A DNA stretch of 7,748 nucleotides. Source: an uncultured Eubacterium sp. GTDB lineage: Bacteria > Bacillota > Clostridia > Oscillospirales > Acutalibacteraceae. Location: the NCBI GenBank assembly GCA_900542875.1, contig UQPH01000050.1, positions 1 to 7,748 of the forward strand. Reading direction: 5' to 3'. The notes below the pieces were generated by a model. It saw nothing but the letters and a program-made list of their open reading frames with translations. It did not search any database and was not told the DNA's origin. A program made the position numbers and the translations under genes. Below are positions 1 to 5,530 of the stretch, piece by piece. Position 1 is the stretch's first letter. Every line of letters begins with the position of its first letter.

Positions 1-1
1 C

Positions 2-199
2 TTATCCGGTTGCCGTGTTGTATGCGGCGTTGAGACATATTCACTTGAAGGAGACCATGTCTCATTCAAAGAAGAAGAAAAAGAAAAAATGAACAAAGAG
101 CTTGAAAAGCTCTTGGAGCTTCTTGAGGACGAAGAAATTTCAGGGTACGGAGTTGCAATACACTACCTCGATACCTGGTATAATCTCAAGGATATGTAG
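2..199 (+). CDS. C-terminal end of an unrecognised protein (partial)
   Basis: An open frame enters from the left edge and ends at TAG 197-199, giving 65 visible residues. It begins LSGCRVVCGVET and ends TWYNLKDM. The middle is a highly charged Glu/Lys/Leu-rich stretch (about residues 22-45) that looks like one amphipathic helix. It is followed by a short hydrophobic/aromatic tail (GYGVAIHYLD). The visible start has two cysteines (C4 and C8). I do not recognise the family and assign no function. The codon pattern and the absence of stops support real coding, but the 5' part is outside the window. An ATG at 57 is in another frame and gives only a lysine-rich 11-mer, so it is not a start. A TGGTATAAT element lies in the last codons and may be a promoter for what follows. 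Confidence 0.6.
   Translation, partial: LSGCRVVCGVETYSLEGDHVSFKEEEKEKMNKELEKLLELLEDEEISGYGVAIHYLDTWYNLKDM
153..184 (+). promoter_or_regulatory. Possible extended -10 promoter upstream of the 213-494 element
   Basis: TGGTATAAT at 176-184 matches a perfect extended -10 (TGn plus TATAAT). The best -35 is TTGCAA at 153-158, but the spacer is 20 nt, longer than ideal, although extended -10 promoters tolerate poor -35 boxes. Initiation would fall near 191, about 20 nt before the first helix of the candidate structured RNA. It lies inside codons for Trp-Tyr-Asn of the upstream gene, so it may be a chance match. Confidence 0.3.
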
Positions 200-212
200 T
201 ATGAAACCGTAA

Positions 213-494
213 GGACAGGGCAAAAAGGCAATTGAACAGCAGGAACACCATTTTGGGGTCCTCTCTTCATTTCAGAATTTTAAGGCCCCGTTCACTGTCC
301 GCCTTCGCCAATGCAACAACTTCCCCTGCGTCCGCTTACCCGGATCTCTCCAAAACAGTTTCTTGCGCTTCGGTGTAACTTATCAGTGACCAACCAACAT
401 TTTGAAAAAAGGTCCGAAACTTCTGTCGATTTGAATGTTAAAATGAATCCCGCCAAAAGAAAAACGCTCTTCGGATCCTGTCATTTCAGGTCAC
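213..494 (+). ncRNA. Candidate structured non-coding RNA
   Basis: This stretch has no credible gene but can be paired by hand into nested helices. The 3' arm 284-300 pairs without interruption to three separate upstream segments: 255-260 (GGGGTC with GGCCCC, one G-U), 233-237 (TGAAC with GTTCA) and 213-218 (GGACAG with CTGTCC). A hairpin at 330-345 pairs GTCCG with CGGAT. A second hairpin at 363-378 pairs TTGCGC with GTGTAA around a TTCG tetraloop closed by C-G. A third domain pairs GTGACC 386-391 with GGTCAC 489-494, enclosing GGTCCGAA 411-418 with TTCGGATCC 470-478 (8 bp, one bulged base). G-U pairs at 259-285 and in the TTCG hairpin would become A-C mismatches on the minus strand, so the fold favours a plus-strand RNA. 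A possible pseudoknot pairs 239-243 with 325-329. I cannot match it to T-box, SAM-I, RNase P, tmRNA or 6S consensus features. The fold is by eye, not computed, and no terminator is seen at its end. Confidence 0.4.
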
Positions 495-690
495 ACGAAA
501 AAATCAAAATATTTTCAAAACTGACAATTTGCATAGAAAAGTGCTGTTAATTTGTAAATTTCTATAAATTATTATCACAGTTTTAACGTATAATAAATAA
601 ATCACTATAAATAGTAATAAATACTCAATAACAACTAAATATAGATTTATAATATTAAATATTAAATAAGCAAATATTACCTTAAATAAA
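495..690. other. AT-rich intergenic stretch without a gene
   Basis: This stretch consists almost entirely of A and T, with many ATAAAT/TTAAAT-like words. It carries no open frame with a ribosome binding site and no clear terminator. A lone TATAAT at 589-594 has no acceptable -35 at 16-18 nt. The composition is typical of DNA upstream of a strong promoter, and it could act as UP-element or curved DNA for the metA promoter, which is inference. Confidence 0.6.
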
Positions 691-698
691 TATTGCTT
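668..698. promoter_or_regulatory. Inverted repeat overlapping the metA -35 box (possible operator)
   Basis: AAGCAAATATT (668-678) is the reverse complement of AATATTGCTT (689-698) apart from one extra A at 673. This gives two 10-bp half-sites around a 10-bp spacer. The right half ends in the first two bases of the metA -35 box (697-702), a usual place for a repressor or activator site. It is AT-rich in an AT-rich region, so chance is a real possibility. No regulator is identified. Confidence 0.3.
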
Positions 699-725
699 GA
701 AATGCTTTATATATGATGATATAAT
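697..725 (+). promoter_or_regulatory. Sigma-A promoter of metA
   Basis: TTGAAA (697-702) and TATAAT (720-725) are separated by 17 nt, which is near-consensus. Initiation is expected around 731-733, leaving a leader of only about 28 nt before the metA ATG. That is too short for a SAM-I riboswitch or Met T-box, so metA control, if any, would act at the DNA level or through a longer transcript starting upstream. Confidence 0.8.
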
Positions 726-743
726 ATATAAGCTTTAATTAAT

Positions 744-752
744 AAAGGAGGT
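744..752 (+). promoter_or_regulatory. Strong ribosome binding site of metA
   Basis: AAAGGAGGT is essentially a full anti-Shine-Dalgarno match. It ends 7 nt before the ATG at 760 and fixes that codon as the start. Confidence 0.9.
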
Positions 753-759
753 TGAGTGT

Positions 760-1674
760 ATGCCAATCAGAATTGACAATGAATTGCCGGCAAAGCAAAA
801 ACTTGAAATAGAGAACATATTTGTCATGAGTAATTTGCGTGCCGACACGCAGGACATAAGACCGCTTAAAATCATAATACTCAACCTTATGCCTACAAAA
901 CTGGAGACGGAGACGCAACTTTTAAGATTGCTCAGTAATTCTCCCCTGCAACTTGATATTGAGTTTTTGCAAGTTGCGACGCACAAGGCAAAGAATGTAT
1001 CAAAAAGTCATATGGACAAATTCTACAAAACTTTTGATGAAGTTATTGAAAACAAATATGACGGAATGATTATAACCGGTGCTCCTGTTGAACAAATGGA
1101 ATTTGAAGAAGTGGACTACTGGGACGAGTTATGCAAGATTATGGACTGGAGCAAAACCAATGTCTATTCAACATTCCACATATGCTGGGGTGCCCAGGCT
1201 GCTCTTTATTACCACTACGGAATAAAGAAGTATAAAACTCCTAAAAAGATATTCGGTATTTTTCCGCACACCTGTCTTGATGACACACACCCGCTTATGA
1301 GAGGTCTGGACGATGTTTACTATGTTCCGCATTCAAGGCATACGGAAATCAAGATGAGCGATATTGCACAAGTTAAGGATTTACAAATTATTTCGTACAG
1401 TGAGGAAGCCGGAGTTCATATTGTATCGGATATGGAGTGCAGAAAATTCTTTGTAACGGGTCACAGTGAATATGACAGAGACACTCTTGCAAAGGAATAT
1501 TTCAGGGACTTAAGCAAAGGACTCGACATAGATATGCCTGTAAATTACTTTCCGAATAACGATACAAATCTTGTACCGAAAATGACTTGGAAAGGTACAG
1601 CGAACCTTATATTCAACAACTGGCTTAACTATTTTGTATACCAGAAAACACCGTATGATTTAAGCACGTTATAA
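760..1674 (+). CDS. metA: Homoserine O-acetyltransferase (MetA family)
   Basis: This cytoplasmic enzyme activates L-homoserine by O-acylation, the first committed step of methionine synthesis. The protein has 304 residues, the usual MetA length, and opens with the family start MPIRIDNELPA. The catalytic residues are in their canonical places: nucleophile Cys142 (in FHICWGAQAALYY), His235 and Glu237 (in GHSEYDRD). Residue 111 is Glu (GAPVEQMEF), where Escherichia coli MetA has Gly. In characterised family members Glu111 selects acetyl-CoA over succinyl-CoA, so the acetyl donor is predicted. The protein is therefore the metAA type, not a true succinyltransferase and not the unrelated MetX. It is a single-gene unit with its own promoter, a strong ribosome binding site and a terminator 12 nt after the stop. 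No methionine-responsive riboswitch is visible in the short leader. The gene appears intact. Confidence 0.95.
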   Translation: MPIRIDNELPAKQKLEIENIFVMSNLRADTQDIRPLKIIILNLMPTKLETETQLLRLLSNSPLQLDIEFLQVATHKAKNVSKSHMDKFYKTFDEVIENKYDGMIITGAPVEQMEFEEVDYWDELCKIMDWSKTNVYSTFHICWGAQAALYYHYGIKKYKTPKKIFGIFPHTCLDDTHPLMRGLDDVYYVPHSRHTEIKMSDIAQVKDLQIISYSEEAGVHIVSDMECRKFFVTGHSEYDRDTLAKEYFRDLSKGLDIDMPVNYFPNNDTNLVPKMTWKGTANLIFNNWLNYFVYQKTPYDLSTL

Positions 1675-1686
1675 TTGAACAAATGC

Positions 1687-1724
1687 AAAAGAGATGACGC
1701 AGTTTCGACTGTATCATCTCTTTT
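1687..1724. terminator. Bidirectional intrinsic terminator between convergent genes
   Basis: AAAAGAGATGA (1687-1697) pairs with TCATCTCTTTT (1714-1724). An inner stem CAGT/ACTG is capped by TTCG at 1704-1707, with one C-A mismatch and one G-U pair between the two stems. T-runs follow on both strands. It lies between the metA stop (1674) and the stop of the convergent WYL gene (1731), so it can serve both. Confidence 0.9.
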
Positions 1725-1730
1725 TATATT

Positions 1731-2723
1731 TCAGTTATTATATACTTCGGCAATGGAAAGAGCCTTTTCTTTAATCTTTTCGGCAAGATGCTGAGGTTCT
1801 GAGACTTTAATTTTATTTCCGAAAGTCATAAGCCAAGATACAAGTCCGTCGGATACGGCGGCGTCTACTGTTGTTTCAAAATGTTTTGAATCAACGGCTA
1901 TAAGCGGAACATTAGAACCGAATCTATCCATAATCTGTTCTCTTAAATCAAGGTCGCAAAGAATCTTTACCTTATCGCTTGAACCGGAGAACATATTAAA
2001 CATCTTTGAGGCATAATCGGAAACATCGAAAACATCCTTATACTCGGTAACTTCGCTCATGGGACGGACAGGCTCATCAAGTTCCTGAAGATGTTTCATA
2101 CGGTCAAGACGAAGATTCATAACATTATCGTATTTTTCGTTATTGCACACAAGATAGTAATGATCCTCTTTCCACAAAAGTGCATAAGGAGAAACAACAA
2201 AGTTTTTTTCGGTATATGATTTTTTATTTTCTACATCTATATCACGCTTACTGTAAATAAAACTGACCTTATTTGCGTGAATAATCGCCTCATGAAGAGA
2301 ATCGATTACATAGTAGATTTCTTCGTTTGTGCATTTTGTATTAGCGTCTATATAGACTTGGGAAGCGAGTTCCTGTGCCTGATTTTTTGATACGAGAGAC
2401 TCAAGTTTTTCCGCAAGTTCACGAGTCTTTTTAGGAGTAATAAAACCTGCCGACGAAACGGCATCAATTAAAAGACGAACTTCAGAAAGTTGAAACTGTC
2501 TGTGTGCCATAAAGAAACCTTTTTTAGGCGAACGGGTGGAAACTATATCAAATCCGATTTCATTAAGAATCTTAATATCGGAATAAATGGATTTTCTCTC
2601 TGTTTTAATCCCGACCTTTTCGAGCATATTAATTAGTTCGGTTGTGGAGAGTGGATTTGCCTCATCGGTATAATCGCTGAGAAACTTAAAAATATAAAGC
2701 GTTTTAAGTTTTGAACTTGCCAT
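1731..2723 (-). CDS. WYL-domain transcriptional regulator
   Basis: This 330-residue protein is predicted to be a DNA-binding transcription factor sensing a ligand, possibly a nucleic acid or nucleotide. Residues 1-65 form a winged helix-turn-helix of the DeoR/HTH_11 type (LSTTELINMLE, then RKSIYSDIKILNEIGFDI). Residues about 138-215 form the WYL domain, with the diagnostic PYALLWKEDHYYLVC (179-193) and NLRLDRM (203-209), whose arginines are typical of the ligand pocket. Residues about 250-328 match the C-terminal WCX extension. The usual Trp of the W-Y-L triad is Tyr, a common variant. The start is supported by GAGGTGA at 2728-2734, 4 nt before the ATG, and a strong dedicated promoter. It follows the PBP gene by 34 nt and is the last gene of the minus-strand cluster. 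Its target is unknown; local control of the PBP or convergent metA is only a guess. Confidence 0.9.
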   Translation of the reverse strand: MASSKLKTLYIFKFLSDYTDEANPLSTTELINMLEKVGIKTERKSIYSDIKILNEIGFDIVSTRSPKKGFFMAHRQFQLSEVRLLIDAVSSAGFITPKKTRELAEKLESLVSKNQAQELASQVYIDANTKCTNEEIYYVIDSLHEAIIHANKVSFIYSKRDIDVENKKSYTEKNFVVSPYALLWKEDHYYLVCNNEKYDNVMNLRLDRMKHLQELDEPVRPMSEVTEYKDVFDVSDYASKMFNMFSGSSDKVKILCDLDLREQIMDRFGSNVPLIAVDSKHFETTVDAAVSDGLVSWLMTFGNKIKVSEPQHLAEKIKEKALSIAEVYNN

Positions 2724-2751
2724 AAAGTCACCTCATATAATTTATGAGTAC

Positions 2752-2780
2752 ATTATATCACATATTCATCAGCTTTTCAA
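2752..2780 (-). promoter_or_regulatory. Extended -10 sigma-A promoter of the WYL regulator
   Basis: On the minus strand TTGAAA (2780-2775) and TATAAT (2757-2752) are 17 nt apart, and the -10 is preceded by TGA, an extended -10. That TGA is the stop codon of the PBP gene, so the -35 and spacer lie inside PBP coding sequence. Initiation is expected near 2745, about 20 nt before the WYL ATG. The regulator can therefore be expressed independently of the upstream operon. Confidence 0.8.
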
Positions 2781-4260
2781 CGATAGTCCTAAATATCGGA
2801 CAGCAATCCTGTGAGCCTGATTTTCCGTGTTCTTTCATAACAACAACGGCATATTTTGGATTATCATAAGGATAAACTCCGGCAAACCAAGTGTTAAGGT
2901 ATTCGTTTTTCATAAAGAATTGTCCCGTTTGGGCGGTGGCAGTCTTTCCTGCGGATTTTTTATCAGAAGAAAGAGCATTTTTACCCGTACCGTCTGTAAC
3001 AACATAATTCATATATTCGAGCAATGTTTTACAAGTGTCGAAAGACAAAACACTTTCGCCGTCAGGATATTTTACAGCGGTCTTTTCATCTGCATTATTA
3101 ATATTATCCAAAAATAGGCGTGGCTCGTTTTTGAAGCCCATATTGCCTACGGTGCACAAAAAGGAACACATTTGAAACGGAGTTACGGAAAGTTTACCCT
3201 GACCGAAACCAAAAAGCGACAGTTCGCCCTTTGACTCCAAATCGTCGAGAGACGGCAAAGTTGCATTATCTATTATCCATTTATCAAATAATTCCGTTTC
3301 ATCATCAAAACCAAGATCCGACACGGTTTTATGCAAAGCATCTTTTCCCAAAGTTTGTGCAAGATTTACAAAGTAACAGTTACAGGAATTAGCAAGGGCA
3401 GCTTTGAGATTTTGGGTTTTATGGGCTCTTTTGTTTTGGCAGGAGAAAACAGAATCGGCAATTTTAATACTTCCGTTGCATGTATATTCGACATCAACAT
3501 TATTTTCTATTGCACAGGCGGCAACGACAAGTTTGAAAACCGAGCCGACTGCGTACTGTGAAAACGGTTTAATAAGATAGGTTTCATCAGGCTTATTTAC
3601 AAGTGCCAGAATTGACGAATCTTTTATATCCATCACAATAACACATCCTGAAGTTAAATCGGAGGCGGCATTCAAAACAACATTTTGAATATCCTCATCA
3701 ATCGAAATTCTGTATCCTTCGGGACTGTCGTAATTTTTGTTTTCAATAGTTCCCTCATCGCCATCCAAAAGTCTGCCCTGTGCATCTATGGAAAATATGA
3801 TATTTTTTTCTCCTATATCGTCACCGATATAACTCAAAATTCCGTTTGATTCCTTAGCACACAGTTGCCCGAGATTATTGCTGCTGGAAAAAGATGAGTA
3901 GACATTAATATAATTCAGTCTGAACTTTGGCTTATCTTCAAGCGGTGCAAGAATGGGATAACCTTTTCTGAGTTCTTCCGTAATCTCATTTACTTTCTTT
4001 TGGCTGAATAGTTTTGAAAGTTCTGAAATACATTTTGGATTAGGTCTGATAACAGCCACATAGCGCAGTTTATTATCGGTTGCTTTATCACCGTTTCTGT
4101 AATAAACGGTAGGTGCTTTTTTGCCTATACTTAGCGAATAGTGGTTATACGAGGTTGAAGCGGCATAATTGTTACTGAAAATTATATAACCTATTCTGCC
4201 GCACACGGCGGTGAAGAGCAAGCAAAGAGTCAAGGTTAAAGAAAAAATACGTTTAGACAT
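2758..4260 (-). CDS. Class B penicillin-binding protein (peptidoglycan D,D-transpeptidase)
   Basis: This membrane-anchored transpeptidase of the FtsI/PbpA type cross-links peptidoglycan outside the cytoplasmic membrane. With the ATG at 4260 it has 500 residues. Residues about 3-28 form one N-terminal signal anchor, followed by a short non-catalytic region. The transpeptidase domain starts near residue 180. It contains the SxxK motif at S240-K243 (GSVFKLVV), the SxN motif at S292-N294 (NSCNCYF) and the GFGQG segment near 352. The KTG box reads K-T-A at 439-441 (AGKTATAQTG), so its third residue is Ala. There is no glycosyltransferase domain. An in-frame TTG at 4287 would add nine residues, but it lies within the hairpin. 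The ATG has AAAGGGG 7 nt upstream and the usual M-x-K/R start, so I chose it. The protein is small for class B and cysteine-rich. A division or sporulation role cannot be told from sequence. Confidence 0.9.
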   Translation of the reverse strand: MSKRIFSLTLTLCLLFTAVCGRIGYIIFSNNYAASTSYNHYSLSIGKKAPTVYYRNGDKATDNKLRYVAVIRPNPKCISELSKLFSQKKVNEITEELRKGYPILAPLEDKPKFRLNYINVYSSFSSSNNLGQLCAKESNGILSYIGDDIGEKNIIFSIDAQGRLLDGDEGTIENKNYDSPEGYRISIDEDIQNVVLNAASDLTSGCVIVMDIKDSSILALVNKPDETYLIKPFSQYAVGSVFKLVVAACAIENNVDVEYTCNGSIKIADSVFSCQNKRAHKTQNLKAALANSCNCYFVNLAQTLGKDALHKTVSDLGFDDETELFDKWIIDNATLPSLDDLESKGELSLFGFGQGKLSVTPFQMCSFLCTVGNMGFKNEPRLFLDNINNADEKTAVKYPDGESVLSFDTCKTLLEYMNYVVTDGTGKNALSSDKKSAGKTATAQTGQFFMKNEYLNTWFAGVYPYDNPKYAVVVMKEHGKSGSQDCCPIFRTIVEKLMNM

Positions 4261-4292
4261 AAAAATACCCCTTTGTAGTATTAACAAAGGGG
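4261..4292 (-). terminator. Terminator-like hairpin that also covers the PBP Shine-Dalgarno
   Basis: On the minus strand CCCCTTTGT (4292-4284) pairs perfectly with ACAAAGGGG (4276-4268) around a 7-nt loop. TATTTTT follows (4267-4261) and then immediately the PBP ATG. It starts 7 nt after the stop codon of the U32 gene. It has the form of an intrinsic terminator, but its 3' arm contains the only Shine-Dalgarno (AAAGGGG) for the PBP. When folded it would end transcription or hide the ribosome site. Reverse-strand termination is also possible, since ATAATTTTT follows on the plus strand. Confidence 0.7.
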
Positions 4293-4299
4293 ATAATTT

Positions 4300-5529
4300 T
4301 TATTTGCGAATTACACGGAAAATAGCGTCTTTTGAGATTTGCTTATCACACCTGAACGAATATACATCGGTAGCCTTATTCGCAACATCCGTAAATTCTC
4401 CGTCATTCTCATTATAAAGTTCCGCAACGATTACCTTATAAGGCTTTTTGAAAGGTTCTACAACCTCAAGCTCATCGCCCTGATAAAATCTGTTACGCTG
4501 TATAACGGTAACTCTGCCGTTAGCTTCGCTCTTAAAGACAGCGCAGACGTCCCAATTACGGATATAACCGCCCGTATCAAGTACCTGACCGTTTTTAATA
4601 GGTCCGAAGTTAAAGCCGTGTGTGTATTCCCTATGACTCATTTTTTCCATTTCGTCAAGTATCCACTGCGACGGCATAAAGTTTTCCGGTCTGCCTGCGG
4701 CAAGATATTCATCAAGAGCGTTACGGTAAGCATAAGTAACGATGGCTGTATAATACTCGCTCTTTGCCCTTCCCTCTATCTTAAAGGAATCTATGCCTGC
4801 TCTGTCAAGGTCGGATATACGGTCAATCATACAAAGGTCACGGGAATTGAAAATATATGTTCCGTTCTCATCCTGATTAATAGGGAAATACTGTCCCGGT
4901 CTTGTTTCCTCAACAAGATGATATTTCCACCTGCACGGCTGAGCACAATCTCCCCTGTTGGCATCTCTGCCGACCATATAATCGGAGAGAATACACCTGC
5001 CACTGAAAGACATACACATAGCGCCGTGAACAAAGGTTTCTATCTCAAGATTTGGATTTGTTTTATCTCTGATGGTTTTTATTTCATCCAAAGAAAGTTC
5101 TCGAGCTGTAACAATACGCTTTGCGCCCATATCATAAAGAGCATTGGCGGCGGCATAATTTACGATACCCACCTGAGTAGACATATGTATTTCTACATCG
5201 GGAGCATACTTTTTAGCCATGGCAAGAACACCCATATCGGCTATGATAAGAGCGTCTACCCCGATACCTGCAACATATTTGAGATAATCGGGAAGAAACT
5301 CTAATTCATCATTTCTGGGTAAAGTATTGCATGTTAAATATATTTTTTTATTTTCATTGTGAACAAGGTCAACAGCCTGTTTCAACTGTTCGGAGTTGAA
5401 GTTAGAGGGATTTGTTCTCATACCGAACATTTCTCCGCCGACATAAACGGCATCCGCTCCGAACTTAACGGCAAGTTTAAGCCTTTCCATATCTCCCGCA
5501 GGAGACAGTAATTCCAATTTTTGATTCAT
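4300..5529 (-). CDS. trhP: U32 'peptidase' family protein, TrhP-type tRNA hydroxylation factor
   Basis: Members of this family (Escherichia coli TrhP/YegQ, Bacillus subtilis YrrN/YrrO) are needed for prephenate-dependent 5-hydroxylation of uridine 34 in certain tRNAs, despite the old 'collagenase/peptidase U32' label. The protein has 409 residues with the family start MNQKLELLSPAGDMERLKLA. The U32 signature is complete at residues 164-182 (ETFVHGAMC, then GRCILS). Conserved cysteines C172, C179, C195 and C199 (GDCAQPC) could hold an iron-sulfur cluster. Residues about 325-405 form the extra C-terminal beta-rich domain, making it YrrO-like (TrhP2) rather than the short YrrN. I use the ATG at 5529. 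The frame is open up to 5664, but that would overlap mltG by over 130 nt. The mltG stop is 1 nt upstream (TAATATG), which points to translational coupling. The mltG linkage supports TrhP; the 23S rRNA enzyme RlhA is a less likely alternative. Confidence 0.85.
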   Translation of the reverse strand: MNQKLELLSPAGDMERLKLAVKFGADAVYVGGEMFGMRTNPSNFNSEQLKQAVDLVHNENKKIYLTCNTLPRNDELEFLPDYLKYVAGIGVDALIIADMGVLAMAKKYAPDVEIHMSTQVGIVNYAAANALYDMGAKRIVTARELSLDEIKTIRDKTNPNLEIETFVHGAMCMSFSGRCILSDYMVGRDANRGDCAQPCRWKYHLVEETRPGQYFPINQDENGTYIFNSRDLCMIDRISDLDRAGIDSFKIEGRAKSEYYTAIVTYAYRNALDEYLAAGRPENFMPSQWILDEMEKMSHREYTHGFNFGPIKNGQVLDTGGYIRNWDVCAVFKSEANGRVTVIQRNRFYQGDELEVVEPFKKPYKVIVAELYNENDGEFTDVANKATDVYSFRCDKQISKDAIFRVIRK

Positions 5530-5530
5530 A

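Noticed and set aside
370..400. CTTATCA-like and GGCCC words suggesting a SAM-I (S-box) riboswitch upstream of metA
   Set aside because: The conserved S-box elements are not in the right order or spacing, and the metA promoter lies downstream of them.
383..484. Minus-strand 33-codon frame (MTGSEERFSFGG...) and neighbouring short frames 270-360 that look vaguely coding
   Set aside because: No Shine-Dalgarno, very short, and the coding-like look is spread over all three minus frames with stops between them. A decayed gene cannot be excluded, but the base-pairing explanation fits better.
311..550. Plus-strand open frame of 79 codons
   Set aside because: No ribosome binding site, Arg/Lys/Cys-rich odd composition, no recognisable family; it runs through the candidate RNA helices.
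735..986. Minus-strand 83-codon frame over the start of metA
   Set aside because: Antisense to metA, Ser-rich and without a start signal.
4339..5304. 321-codon plus-strand open frame
   Set aside because: It is fully antisense to the well-supported U32/TrhP gene, has no ribosome binding site and resembles no family; a shadow frame.
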